DNA of 64,000 nt from Sphingomonas phyllosphaerae FA2 (GCF_000427645.1 NZ_KE386571.1:3210395-3274394); one strand, 5' to 3'. Counted from the first letter of the stretch, positions 17,611-27,238 are shown. Numbers and translations: made by a program. Notes: generated by a model from the sequence alone, not told the origin.

Positions 17611-18588
17611 TTAGTCGATGCGGGGCGACGGTGGCCGCCCGTCGCAATAGGACGTCGCCGGATCGCGCAACGACAGACCCGCCGATACCGCGCGCTGGAT
17701 GATCAGGCGGATCGATCCGTGCTTGGCGCTGTTGGCCTCACTGGGCTCCCCGCAGGCGCTCAGGCGATCGGTCGACACCAGGAGGCCGCTGGGTGTCCGC
17801 TTGTAGGGGCCGCCTTCCCCGGTCAGCGGCGCGACGCGGCGCCGCACCGTCGTATCGGGAGTCGATAGCGCGCGTGCGACCTGCGCGACGCGCACCGCAT
17901 GATGCGGCAGCAGCGCGGGCGGCGCGCTGAACCCGCCGATCGCGCGATCGGCCTTCAATGCTTGATGATTGGCGTGCAGCACGACCGAGAAGATCGCCAG
18001 GTCGATCGGCTCCGCGCACAAGGCGCGATTGGCCTCGAACAGCGCGAGGAAGAGGTCGATCGCCGCACACAGGCCATCGGTCAGCGACAGTCGCGTGGAG
18101 ACGCCGGGCGGCACCTTGGTCATGTCGATCAACCCCGTCGCCACCGCATCGGCGAGCAGCCGCACGAAGCAATCATGCGCGTATCGCAACTGTTGCCAAT
18201 TGTCCGGGCGCTCCCAGAACGCGGTCGACAGCGTGACGCCGTTACGCATCCGTTCGCAGACCCGCGCTTCGAGCAGGGCGCAGATATGGCGACGGACAGT
18301 CTCGAACGGACGCCCCAGCGACATTGCTGCGGAATGGACCGAAATCGTGCCCCGCTGGTCCGGCTGCGACATGCTGGTACGCAGGAGCAGGCAGAAGACC
18401 ATGAAGCGGTCGATGTTGCCGTTGAAGTACCTGAGGCCCGTTACGCTCATGCTGGTATGGAACTCGGCCAGCAGCACCGCCATGGGCGGCGCCGTTCGCG
18501 CGTGTCGCGGTAGCGTTTGGGGATTCCCCGATGGAACAGCATGTTGCCGTACGAGCGCGTAGTTCGGCACCAATTCCACCCCAATCAA
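17611..18588 (-). CDS. tandem winged-helix protein, possible regulator
   Basis: 325 aa from a TTG at 18588; a shorter form from ATG at 18483 (290 aa) is also possible. Two segments look like winged helix-turn-helix units: SAAMSLGRPFETVRRHICAL in the middle and VAQVARALSTPDTTVRRRVAPL near residue 240. Both place xxVRR in the recognition-helix position. No ligand-binding domain is recognised. The gene is monocistronic. A 14-bp palindrome lies just upstream of the long start and GGGGATTCCCC lies before the short one, either of which could be autoregulatory. Function unknown. Confidence 0.65.
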   Translation of the reverse strand: MIGVELVPNYALVRQHAVPSGNPQTLPRHARTAPPMAVLLAEFHTSMSVTGLRYFNGNIDRFMVFCLLLRTSMSQPDQRGTISVHSAAMSLGRPFETVRRHICALLEARVCERMRNGVTLSTAFWERPDNWQQLRYAHDCFVRLLADAVATGLIDMTKVPPGVSTRLSLTDGLCAAIDLFLALFEANRALCAEPIDLAIFSVVLHANHQALKADRAIGGFSAPPALLPHHAVRVAQVARALSTPDTTVRRRVAPLTGEGGPYKRTPSGLLVSTDRLSACGEPSEANSAKHGSIRLIIQRAVSAGLSLRDPATSYCDGRPPSPRID

Positions 18589-18589
18589 A

Positions 18590-18603
18590 CGTCACGAGTG
18601 ACG
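18590..18603. promoter_or_regulatory. 14-bp palindrome at the start of the winged-helix gene
   Basis: CGTCACGAGTGACG, a 6-bp dyad around GA, two bases upstream of the TTG start of the tandem winged-helix gene. It is a candidate autoregulatory operator by position only. The rest of 18604-18900 is less GC-rich than its surroundings and shows no gene or RNA that I recognise. Confidence 0.35.
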
Positions 18604-18900
18604 CTTTTGCTGCACCCTGCAATCATGAACTCGGCGTCGGAAGACTGCGACCGGTCTTGCGCGTTTCTACTAGGGCGTATGAAGCGCGCAAGAAAGGTTG
18701 GCATGCCTTCGACCAAGTTCTTGTTACTACAGCTAATCTTCGAAAGCACCTGATGAATATGGTAAAGATCGTACCGTTATGCGCTTGGTAACCCAATCAC
18801 ACACGAAAGTACGGCGCTATACTTGCCGGGTTAGCGCTTACTAACTACCGGAAAAATAGGCGAAAGTATACTATCGGGGTTCGCGTTACCGGTATCAGAA

Positions 18901-18926
18901 TGGGACGGCGGTCGCAAGCCGTCCCA
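18901..18926 (-). terminator. hairpin downstream of dctA
   Basis: TGGGACGGC pairs with GCCGTCCCA across an 8-base loop, 14 nt past the dctA stop. On the minus strand the stem is followed by TTCTGAT. It is a short intrinsic terminator by position. Confidence 0.55.
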
Positions 18927-18939
18927 CAGGTGAAGGCGA

Positions 18940-20262
18940 TTATTCAGCGAGTTGCGTGGCGTTCGCGATCGGAAGCGGACGCCCTGCGAGCGCCGCATCG
19001 AGCGCGTTGCGGTCGAGTTTCCCCTCCCACCGCGCGACGACGACCGCGGCGACCGCATTGCCGACGAAGTTGGTCAGGCTGCGGCATTCGCTCATGAAGC
19101 GGTCGACGCCCAGGATCAGCGCCATACCGGCGACCGGCACGGTCGGGACGATCGACAGCGTCGCGGCCAGGGTGATGAACCCCGCACCGGTGACGCCCGC
19201 CGCGCCCTTCGACGAGAGCATCGCGACGCCGAGCAGCAGTAGTTGTTGGCCAAGCGTCAGGTCGACGTTGCACGCCTGCGCGATGAACAGCGCCGCCAGC
19301 GTCATGTAGATGTTGGTGCCGTCGAGGTTGAACGAATAGCCGGTCGGGACGACCAGCCCGACGACGCCGCGGTCGCAGCCGGCGGCCTCCAGCTTGGTGA
19401 GCAGCCCCGGCAGCGCCGGCTCGGAGGAGGAGGTGCCGAGCACCAGCAGCAGCTCGCCCTTCAGATAGGCGATCAGGCGCAAGATCGAGAAGCCGTGCAG
19501 CCGCGCGACGATGCCGAGGATACCGAACACGAACAGCGCCGAGGTGAGATAGAAGGTCGCGACGAGCCCGCCGAGGTTGACGAGGCTGCCGACGCCATAT
19601 TTGCCGACGGTGAAGGCGATCGCGCCGAACGCGCCGAGTGGGGCGACGCGCATCAGGATCGCGACGACGCGGAACACGACGATGTTGAGCCGCTCGATCA
19701 GGTCGAGGATCGGGGCGGCGGGCGCGCCGACGAGGCTGAGCGCGACGCCGAACAGGATCGCGACCAGCAGCACCTGCAGGATGTTGCCCTGCGTTAACGC
19801 GGAGATCAGCGTGTCGGGGATGATGTTGAGCAGGAAGCCGGTCAGCGTCGTGTCATGCGCCTTGGCGGCATAATCGGCGACCGCGCCGGTATCGAGCGTG
19901 GCCGGATTGATGTTCATCCCCGCGCCCGGCTGGACCACGTTGGCGACGATGAGCCCCACGATCAGTGCGAGCGTCGAGAAGAACAGGAAATATCCGAATG
20001 CCTTGCCGGCAACGCGCCCCACCGCGCTCAATTCGCGCAGGCCCGCGATCCCGCTGACCAGGGTCAGGAAGATGACCGGGGCGATGACCATCTTCACCAG
20101 CTTGATGAAGCCATCGCCCAGCGGCTTCAGCGCCGCGCCGAGTTGCGGATAAAAATGGCCGACGATCGCGCCGGCGACGATCGCGATCAGGACCTGGACA
20201 TAGAGATGGTGGTGAAGGCGGCGGGGCCCTTCGGCCTCGGGGGGAATGATGGTGCTGTGCAT
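18940..20262 (-). CDS. dctA: C4-dicarboxylate:cation symporter DctA
   Basis: 440 aa, polytopic inner-membrane protein of the DAACS family. The start at 20262 has a GAGGAGAGG ribosome-binding site. Family marks: [17 protein letters not shown] in the N-terminal half, the serine-rich reentrant loop [13 protein letters not shown], and the substrate/cation site [19 protein letters not shown]. It is expected to import succinate, fumarate or malate with protons or Na+. No dctBD-like two-component system lies next to it. Confidence 0.9.
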   Translation of the reverse strand: MHSTIIPPEAEGPRRLHHHLYVQVLIAIVAGAIVGHFYPQLGAALKPLGDGFIKLVKMVIAPVIFLTLVSGIAGLRELSAVGRVAGKAFGYFLFFSTLALIVGLIVANVVQPGAGMNINPATLDTGAVADYAAKAHDTTLTGFLLNIIPDTLISALTQGNILQVLLVAILFGVALSLVGAPAAPILDLIERLNIVVFRVVAILMRVAPLGAFGAIAFTVGKYGVGSLVNLGGLVATFYLTSALFVFGILGIVARLHGFSILRLIAYLKGELLLVLGTSSSEPALPGLLTKLEAAGCDRGVVGLVVPTGYSFNLDGTNIYMTLAALFIAQACNVDLTLGQQLLLLGVAMLSSKGAAGVTGAGFITLAATLSIVPTVPVAGMALILGVDRFMSECRSLTNFVGNAVAAVVVARWEGKLDRNALDAALAGRPLPIANATQLAE

Positions 20263-20458
20263 AACCTCTCCTCGCGTCCGCATTCAGCGAACGTCTTGAG
20301 GGCGAGGCTATCGCGGATCGTCGCCGGGACGAAGCATCCTCTTGAGCAGGCTTAAACGCTTGAAACCGAACGACAAAATAAGCTACTGCTGTGCCCGGTC
20401 GCCGGAGATGTGCGGAACGCCGCCAGCGCGCGGACCCGCCTGTGCCATATTCCGCACG

Positions 20459-21424
20459 TCAGGGGCGTCCGGCGCGTTCCCAGGCGGCAATGTCGGCGAC
20501 GCCGTCCGCCACGCTGATCCGCGGCGTGAAGCCGGTCGCCTGCATCCGGTCGATCGCATATCGAACCGAGGTGCGGAAGCGCGCGACCTCGTCATGCGAG
20601 GGCGTGCGCGCGACGAAACGTTCGAGCGGATCGAGCGACATGCCAGCCCGTCCGGCGGCGGCGCTGGCCGCCTTGGCGAGCTTGCGTGCCGCCAGCGTCG
20701 CAGTGCCCGGTAGCGAGCCGGTGCCGGCCGGCGCCTGCACCGCATCGCGCAACGCCTCGAGATAGCCATGCCACGTCGGGATGTCGGCACCGTTGACGTT
20801 GAAGGTGCCGGCGATCGGCGTCGCGCCGGTCGCGAGATGCGTGATGAACGCGGCGAGATCGTCGACATGGATCAGATTGGCATCGCCGCGTCCGGCGTCG
20901 CCCAGTACCGGCCAGCCGTCGTGCAGGCGGTCGAGATAGGCGGTGGTCCATGCCGCGCTGCGCGGGCCGTAGATCAGGGTGGGGCGCAGGATCGCGACCG
21001 ACAGCGCATCACCCGCCTGCCGGCAGGCGGCTTCGGCAGCGACCTTCGCGGCGCCGTACGCGCCGTGCGGGTGGTCGGTCGGCGCATCCTCGTCGATCGT
21101 GCCGGTGGCGGCGCCATAGACCGCGACCGAACTGAGCTGGATGAAGCGCTTCACCCCCGCGGCGCGCGCGGCGGCGAGCGTGTTGCGCGTGCCGTCGACG
21201 ATGACGCGGGTGTCGCGCGGGCCGCCGATCGCGGTGTGGACGACCGTCTCGATGCCGGGCATCGTCACCGCCAGCGCCTTGGGCTCCAGCACGTTGAGCG
21301 CGGTGCCGCCCGGGGGCGGGCGGCGATAGCCGGCGACGACCGGGACCCCGGCGGCCTGCAACGCCGCAACGACGCGTTGCCCGACGAAACCGCCCGCGCC
21401 CGTCACCAGCACCGTGCCCGTCAT
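20459..21424 (-). CDS. NAD(P)-dependent epimerase/dehydratase (extended SDR)
   Basis: 321 aa. The Rossmann glycine motif is TGAGGFVGQR, the active-site pair is YGAAK (Tyr-x-x-x-Lys), and a conserved SSVAVYG precedes it. It begins within the stop of the GMC oxidoreductase gene (4-nt overlap), so both are probably made from one transcript and may act on the same alcohol or sugar intermediate. The substrate is not predictable. Confidence 0.87.
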   Translation of the reverse strand: MTGTVLVTGAGGFVGQRVVAALQAAGVPVVAGYRRPPPGGTALNVLEPKALAVTMPGIETVVHTAIGGPRDTRVIVDGTRNTLAAARAAGVKRFIQLSSVAVYGAATGTIDEDAPTDHPHGAYGAAKVAAEAACRQAGDALSVAILRPTLIYGPRSAAWTTAYLDRLHDGWPVLGDAGRGDANLIHVDDLAAFITHLATGATPIAGTFNVNGADIPTWHGYLEALRDAVQAPAGTGSLPGTATLAARKLAKAASAAAGRAGMSLDPLERFVARTPSHDEVARFRTSVRYAIDRMQATGFTPRISVADGVADIAAWERAGRP

Positions 21425-23046
21425 ACGTGCCGCTCCTTCAGATGATCCGCCAGCCGCAGCGCCAGCGCGATCGCGGTCAGCGTGGGATTTGCCTGGCTCG
21501 ACGTGGGCGTAACCGACGCACTGGCGACATAGAGGCCGGCGACGCCGTGCACACGGCAGTTGCGATCGACGACACCGTCGCGCGGACTGTCCGACATGCG
21601 GGTGGTGCCGCTGTGATGTCCGCCATAGGCCGCCGAATCGAGCAGCGCGTCCTCCAGCGCCGCCTCGTCATAATCGAGCGTGCCGGTGCCGGTGCGCACC
21701 AGTTCATCGCGGATCAGCCGGTAGGTGGCGCGTGCCGAATCGAAGTCGGCCGGGGCGACGCGCCAGTCGACGTGGAGGCGGCGCATCCCCAGCGCATCGC
21801 GCTCCGCCGACAAGGCGACGCGACTGTCCCAGTTCGGCGATTGCTCGCTGACGAACTCGAACGGGTAGCGATTGTCGCGCGACGGCAGCGCGATCGACGG
21901 GATCCGCCGCGATGCAAGATAGCGTTTCACGCCCCAGGTTCGGACGAAGTTGAACAATTGCACCGGATGGCGCGCGATATTGCCGACGTGGCGCAGATAG
22001 GGCCCGAGCGACCGATCGGCCTCGCGCGCGGCGCGGCTATATTCGTACTTCACCGCAAAGGCGGCGAGGAACATCAGCGACAATACCGGATCGCCGTGCG
22101 CCGGATCGTTGGCGTCGCGGATGTGGAGCCGCACGGTGCTGTTGAGCAACTGCCGTGCGCGCTGCGCCGCGGGCGTGGGGGCGAGGCGGCGGCGGATGTA
22201 GATCCCCTCCGCATCGCGCTCGTAATCGAAGCCGATCGTCTTGGGATCACCGGTGAAATGCGCCATGCCGAAGGTCGCGGCGAGATGGCACATATAGCCG
22301 CGCCCCAGCCAGCCGCCGGCGTTGCCGGGGCCGTCGGGCAGCACGTCGTCGGAGGCGAGCAGCAGGCGTGCGGTTTCCAGCCCGCCCGCGGCCAGCACGT
22401 AATTCTTCGCGCGGATCGGCCAGTTGCTGCCGTCCGGCGCGCGCACCTCGAGATGGTCGACGCTGTTGCCGTCGGCGGCCAGCCGGATCGCGGTGACCGG
22501 CACATGGGTGACGACCCGGACGTTCGGCGCGGCGGTCAGTTGCTCGCCGTAGCGGGTCCAGAAGTTGGTCGGGCGGCTAAAGCGCTCGATCGTGGTGTGA
22601 AGCGTTTCGCCTTCGAGGCCGGGGACGATCGGTGCGGAGGGCGTGTGATCAAACGCGCCCGCCTCCGCCGCCTCCATCGCGGCGGGATAGTGAAGCGCGA
22701 CCTCGTCATAGCCGATCGGCCAGCCCGAATGCGCGACCCACGGCCGCGGCTCGAAGTCGATCGGATCGAACGGAATCGACCGGCCGCCCCACAGTGCCGT
22801 CGTGCCGCCCAGCGCGCGCACGCGATACGTGTCGAGCGGCCAGTGGACGCGCGGATCGGCAACCTGCCCGGCATAGGCGTCCTGCACGGCGGGATCGGCA
22901 TTCGGGCCGCCAGCCTCGAGCACCAGCACGTCCAGCCCCAGCGCGGCGCAGCGCGCGGCGAGCGTGAGGCCGGCTGCCCCCGATCCGACGATGCAGACAT
23001 CGGCCGGGGCGGGCGGGGCGGTCAATTCGCTGGCATCGGCGCGCAC
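21421..23046 (-). CDS. GMC-family FAD-dependent oxidoreductase
   Basis: 541 aa from GTG at 23046, preceded by GGAGGAG. The FAD-binding dinucleotide motif VGSGAAGLTLAAR is near residue 20. The C-terminal region has YGGHHSGTTRMS, with a catalytic His as in the GMC C-terminal domain, and VTPTSSQANPTLTAIALAL. There is no signal peptide. It oxidises an alcohol or sugar; similar proteins include cellobiose/fructose dehydrogenase-type and choline-dehydrogenase-type enzymes. Operon with the downstream SDR. Confidence 0.9.
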   Translation of the reverse strand: MRADASELTAPPAPADVCIVGSGAAGLTLAARCAALGLDVLVLEAGGPNADPAVQDAYAGQVADPRVHWPLDTYRVRALGGTTALWGGRSIPFDPIDFEPRPWVAHSGWPIGYDEVALHYPAAMEAAEAGAFDHTPSAPIVPGLEGETLHTTIERFSRPTNFWTRYGEQLTAAPNVRVVTHVPVTAIRLAADGNSVDHLEVRAPDGSNWPIRAKNYVLAAGGLETARLLLASDDVLPDGPGNAGGWLGRGYMCHLAATFGMAHFTGDPKTIGFDYERDAEGIYIRRRLAPTPAAQRARQLLNSTVRLHIRDANDPAHGDPVLSLMFLAAFAVKYEYSRAAREADRSLGPYLRHVGNIARHPVQLFNFVRTWGVKRYLASRRIPSIALPSRDNRYPFEFVSEQSPNWDSRVALSAERDALGMRRLHVDWRVAPADFDSARATYRLIRDELVRTGTGTLDYDEAALEDALLDSAAYGGHHSGTTRMSDSPRDGVVDRNCRVHGVAGLYVASASVTPTSSQANPTLTAIALALRLADHLKERHV

Positions 23047-23149
23047 GCTGTCTCCTCCGGGCTGTGCCGGCAGGGCGTAGCATGGTGCGGCGCGGGAGCA
23101 AGCATTGCGGCTCCGCCCCGAAAAGGCGGAGCCGTGTCATTTTGGGCGG

Positions 23150-24303
23150 TTAGAGGATCGCGCGCGCGATCGCCGCGGCCTGGACGTCATAGGCCCAGGC
23201 GGCTTCGTGCAGGCTGTCGGCGAACGCCCCGCTCGCCTGCGCGGTGGCACGCCCGCCGAGCATCGCCTCCTCGTCGATGAAGAGGCATTCACTGTCGAGC
23301 GCGAGTGCGCGCAGCGCGCTGCGCCACTGCGCGCGGTTCGCATCGCTGCCGCCCGCCGCGCCGACGCCGCCGACCGCCGGCCAGGTCAGGATCACGCTGC
23401 CGCTCGGCCGCGCCTGTTGGACGATCGTGCGGATGTTCGTCAGCCACGTCGCCATCGCCACCCCCTGCGCGCTGTCGTTCGTGCCCAGGTTCACGATCGT
23501 CAGATGCGGCGCGTATGTGGCGAGCGCACTGGCCGGGGAGAACGCGTTCGTCATGTCGGCCTGAAAGCCGGAGACGACGCCATAGACACCGAAATTGGCG
23601 ATCTCGACGCCTGGGCGCGTGCTGTCCCACGCGATCATCCCCGCCAGTTGCAGATTGCCTGCAGTGCCGGCGCGCGCGATCGCGATCGGGGCGGCGTCGC
23701 GGGTGGCGAAGGTCGCCTCCAGCCGGGCGAAGCCGCCGCTTGCTCCCGATGGCGTCAGGGTCACGCTTTCGCTGCCCTTGGTCACCGTGAACGCGGGCCG
23801 GTCGCTGCCGTTGCGGACGATACCGAGCAACGATCGACCGGCCCGCCGGGCTGGAATTGCCCGGGGTTGGCGTTGCCCGCGCTCATCATCGCGCCGCCCA
23901 GCGAGTTGCTGCCCCCGCCCCAGCCGGCGAAACCGCTGCGGCGCGGATCGTACGCAAGGACGTCGGCGATGCTGCCGAAGCCGGCGCAACCGAAGAAGGC
24001 GTCGGTGCGGGTGGTGAGTGCGGCCGCGGCGAGCAACGCCGCGACGCGCGCCGGGCGCGACCGCGCGAAGGCGCCGACGGTGAAGGTGCTGCCGGTGCCC
24101 GCGCCGGCCCCCACGGTCTTGCTGTCGCCGACAAAGGCGATGCGCGCGACGTCGCTCATCCCGCTGCGCACGCGCCCGCGCGCCGCCGCCCAGCCGAGCA
24201 GCGCGGTGGTCGAGGGCGCCTCGACCGTCGGCACGGGGGCGCCCAGCCGCGCCAGCGCGGCGGCGGTGACGGCGCCGCCGATCGATCCAGAGGTCCGCGT
24301 CAT
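23150..24303 (-). pseudogene. SGNH/GDSL hydrolase-type spike-fibre protein, frameshifted
   Basis: Two overlapping minus-strand frames complete one protein. The first (24303 down) carries SGNH block I (FVGDSKTVGAG) and a glycine-rich segment. The second (to 23150) carries block III (NLGTNDSAQ) and a C-terminal DSLHEAAW likely to hold the catalytic Asp/His. The frames join near 23836-23848, around PGGPVDR|SLLGIVRN, and a single missing base would explain the break. It starts two bases after the stop of a GTA spike-base homologue, so it may be the matching fibre (GhsB-like). Decayed gene, sequencing error in a G/C run, or -1 frameshifting are all possible. Confidence 0.65.
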
Positions 24304-24304
24304 C

Positions 24305-24571
24305 TCAGGCCTCCGCGATCAGATTGGTGGCGGTGGTGCCGGTGGCGCGGACATAGAGCGCGCGCACCGCTATGTAGCTGGCGTCGGGCAGGTTGCGGTA
24401 CGTGACGTCCTCGCTTCCCTCGACGCCGCGCAGCACGATCGTGCCGCCGCCGCCGACATAGATGCCGCGCGGCACGCTGGGCAGCGGCGCGGTGTCGTCG
24501 GGCTGGATCGGATAGGGGGCGGTCGACGGCGCGCTGGCGCTGTCGCTGCTGTTCTGGAACTTGTCGGGCAT
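24305..24571 (-). CDS. GTA-type head spike base protein (RCAP_rcc01079 / GhsA family)
   Basis: 88 aa. The pattern IQPDDTAPLP..RGIYVGGGGTIVL..VTYRNLPDASYIAVRA..YVRATGTTAT is that of the short spike base proteins named after Rhodobacter capsulatus rcc01079. In RcGTA this protein and rcc01080 form head spikes that bind capsule. No other gene transfer agent or phage gene is near. In R. capsulatus the spike genes also lie apart from the main GTA cluster. Confidence 0.75.
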   Translation of the reverse strand: MPDKFQNSSDSASAPSTAPYPIQPDDTAPLPSVPRGIYVGGGGTIVLRGVEGSEDVTYRNLPDASYIAVRALYVRATGTTATNLIAEA

Positions 24572-24760
24572 GTCGTCGTCCTCCTTCTGTCGAAAACGTT
24601 CCCTTTATGTTCATAACAGGCTTGTAGGACAGCCCCGCGATGTGCCGGGATGGGAGCGGCTTTTTCGGTTGGCGGTCGACCGCTTACCCTTTAGCGTTGC
24701 GGCGGTGACGGATCGCCCGGCGATCCGCCGGTTCGCCATGCCCAGGGATTGCGTAACACG

Positions 24761-26896
24761 ATGGCACGATCGCTGACCCTCGACTCTGCCCCGATCGAGG
24801 GCATGGAGCGCGCCGCGCGCGAACCGGCCGAGCGCCGCGCGCGCAGCGATGCGCCCGCCGCGCCGCCCAGCTTCGAAGACAAGGTGGTGCTGGCGATCTT
24901 CGCGGTCGGCCTGGTCGGCAATGTCGTGCTGCAGAAGATCGCGCTGCCGCTGAAGGCCGGCGGGTTCGTGCCGCTGGTGCTGCCGCTGTTCGTCGCGGCG
25001 ATCGCGCTGGGGCCGATCCTGATCCGGCCGAAGTTCGACGCCGTGCGGATCGGCGGGTTCTTCCTCGCCTTCATCGTCGCGTCCTTCTCCACCTTCTTCC
25101 TGGCGCCGCGCTACAGCGCGTCGAGCCTGATGCTCTTCGCCGCGCTCTATGCGCCGTTCATGATCCAGTATGAGACCAGCGCTGCCAATTACCGGCGCTG
25201 CATGAACCTGTTCATCTCGGTGATGCTGGCCTACGTCGGCGTCACGCTGGCGCAGCACATGATCCAGCTCGCGATCTCGTGGCGGGCATGGCCCAACCTG
25301 AACCTATTGCTGCCCAAGGCGTGGCTGATCCCGGATTACGTCTATATCCAGCCGATCATCTACGGCTCGCGCTACATGAAGCCCAATGCGGTGAGCTTCC
25401 TCGAAGTGTCGCTGCTGTCGCAGTTCATCGCGCTGGCGCTGGCGTTCGAGCTGACCTTATTCCGCCGCCCGATCCGGTTGATCGTGCTGGCGGCCGGCCT
25501 GCTGATGACGATGGCGGGCACCGGTTCGCTGCTGATGGCGCTGACGCTGCCGGTGCTGCTGGGGCGGATGCGGATGCGCAACGCGATCGTCATGCTCGCG
25601 ATCCTGCTGGTCGTGTGCGTGGTCGCGTTCCGGCTGGGATGGTTCGACATCGTCAGCACGCGCATGGACGAATACAAGCACAACGGCACCAGCGCCAACA
25701 TGCGCTTCATCCTGCCGCTGGAGCGACTGCTGGAGTTCCTGCACGATCCGAAGGGATTGATCGCGGGGATCGGCGCGGGCCAGATCGAGAAGGGCGGCAA
25801 TTTCATCTGGTGGCCGTTCGTCAAGACGGCGATCGAATATGGCCTGGTCAGCGCGATCCTGTTCTACGCGTGGGTGATCTACTGCCTGTTCCGGCGCGCG
25901 CCGCAGGGGGCGATCGCATTTGTGCTGATCGTGTGGTTCTCGTTCGAGGGCACGCTGCTGACCGCGCACAACGTGCTGTCGCTGGTGATGTTCGGGACGT
26001 TGCTGCGCATCGCGCCCGAGGATTCGCTACGCCGCCGCAGCAAGGAGCCGAAGCCGCAGCTGGACGGTGCGCCGCTGCCGACCGCGAAGATGCCACCGCG
26101 CCAGAGCCGCACGCCGCTGCCCGAGCCGGTGCCGGCCGGCGACGTGAGCGGCGCGGCGCTGGTGCGCGTGCTAGGCACCCCCGACAGCGGCGGGCGGCTG
26201 ATCTACGCGATCGGCGACCTGCACGGGCGCGTCGATCTGTTCGACCGGCTGATCGCGCGCATCCGCGACGATATCGCGGCGCATCCCGGCGGGTATGACG
26301 GCAAGCCGATGGTGGTGTTGCTGGGCGACTATATCGACCGCGGCCCCGCCTCAGCGCAGCTGATCGACCGTATCCTCGCGCTGCGCGAGGACGAGACGAT
26401 CGAATGGCGCGCGGTGCTGGGCAATCACGAGGATGCGATGGTCGCGTTCCTCGATGCGCGGAGCAGCGGGCAGAGCTGGGGGCGGCATGGCGGCGCGACG
26501 ACGCTCGCCTCTTATGGCATTGCGGCACCCGAGACGCCTGAAGGCTGGGACGCGACCCGCGAGCAGCTGCGCGCGGTGGTGCCGGCAGCGCATGATGCGT
26601 GGTTGCGCGGGCTCGACCATTATATCGTGCAGGGCGGGCTGATCTTCGTCCATGCCGGGCTGCGTCCCGGCGTGCCGCTGGAAAAGCAGCGGATGAAGGA
26701 CATCCTGTATATCCGCGAGGAGTTTCTGGGCGCGCCGGTCGATAGTGACCTGTTGATCGTGCACGGCCATACGCCGCAGGACGAGGCCTATGGCGCACCG
26801 GGGCGGATTTGCCTCGACAGCGGTGCCTATGCGACGGGCGTGCTGACCGCGGCGCGCTTCGACGGCGGACCGGTCAAGCTGTTGACATCGCGATAG
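24761..26896 (+). CDS. polysaccharide polymerase-like membrane protein fused to PP2A-type metallophosphatase
   Basis: 711 aa from ATG 24761 with AGGGA upstream. Residues ~35-430 have about ten hydrophobic segments with an O-antigen ligase/Wzy-like layout and a long loop (SWRAWPNLNLLLPKAWLIP...). After a Pro-rich linker, residues ~455-711 are a calcineurin-like phosphatase with all metal motifs: GDLHGR, GDYIDRGP, GNHE, HAGLRPG and HGHTP. This matches the serine/threonine phosphatase or bis(5'-nucleosyl)-tetraphosphatase subgroup. The phosphatase end is predicted to be cytoplasmic. The arrangement is unusual and suggests phosphorylation-linked control of polymer length, or hydrolysis of a lipid/sugar phosphate. 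Confidence 0.8.
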   Translation: MARSLTLDSAPIEGMERAAREPAERRARSDAPAAPPSFEDKVVLAIFAVGLVGNVVLQKIALPLKAGGFVPLVLPLFVAAIALGPILIRPKFDAVRIGGFFLAFIVASFSTFFLAPRYSASSLMLFAALYAPFMIQYETSAANYRRCMNLFISVMLAYVGVTLAQHMIQLAISWRAWPNLNLLLPKAWLIPDYVYIQPIIYGSRYMKPNAVSFLEVSLLSQFIALALAFELTLFRRPIRLIVLAAGLLMTMAGTGSLLMALTLPVLLGRMRMRNAIVMLAILLVVCVVAFRLGWFDIVSTRMDEYKHNGTSANMRFILPLERLLEFLHDPKGLIAGIGAGQIEKGGNFIWWPFVKTAIEYGLVSAILFYAWVIYCLFRRAPQGAIAFVLIVWFSFEGTLLTAHNVLSLVMFGTLLRIAPEDSLRRRSKEPKPQLDGAPLPTAKMPPRQSRTPLPEPVPAGDVSGAALVRVLGTPDSGGRLIYAIGDLHGRVDLFDRLIARIRDDIAAHPGGYDGKPMVVLLGDYIDRGPASAQLIDRILALREDETIEWRAVLGNHEDAMVAFLDARSSGQSWGRHGGATTLASYGIAAPETPEGWDATREQLRAVVPAAHDAWLRGLDHYIVQGGLIFVHAGLRPGVPLEKQRMKDILYIREEFLGAPVDSDLLIVHGHTPQDEAYGAPGRICLDSGAYATGVLTAARFDGGPVKLLTSR

Positions 26897-26914
26897 GCGG
26901 CTGACCTGCTGGCG

Positions 26915-27238
26915 TCAGCGCCGCCGGATCGGGCGCATCGGGCGGAGCCGAACCGCGAGGCAGATGACGGTCGGCCAGAACAGGGTGTTGACGACGTCGG
27001 GGATCGTGTCCCACCAACGCCAGCTATGATAGTGGAGGCGATCGAGCACTTCGTTCGCCAGCTCCGCCGCCACCACCACCGATAGCGGGATGAACGTGCC
27101 GAGCGAGCGGCGCGTGACGATCCGCGCGATCATCAGCACCGCCATCCCGGCGTGGATGTGCAGGACCGTGTCGGTGGTACCGGTGCCGTCGCCGATCCAG
27201 TTGATGAAGCGGGCGTACAGCCCCGGTACGTCGGTCAC
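26915..27238 (-). CDS. small polytopic membrane protein, conserved hypothetical
   Basis: 107 aa with about three membrane segments. One is preceded by HIHAGMAVLMIARIVTR, and another is WWDTIPDVVNTLFWPTVICL. The motif ELANEVLDRLHYHSWRWWDT resembles small VanZ-like or YjdF-like membrane proteins. It ends the minus-strand gnd-HAD cluster, 4 nt after the previous gene. Function unknown. Confidence 0.7.
   Translation of the reverse strand: MTDVPGLYARFINWIGDGTGTTDTVLHIHAGMAVLMIARIVTRRSLGTFIPLSVVVAAELANEVLDRLHYHSWRWWDTIPDVVNTLFWPTVICLAVRLRPMRPIRRR

Noticed and set aside
20263..20458. Possible small genes between dctA and the SDR
   Set aside because: Candidate frames have no ribosome-binding site and overlap the SDR; nothing convincing was seen.
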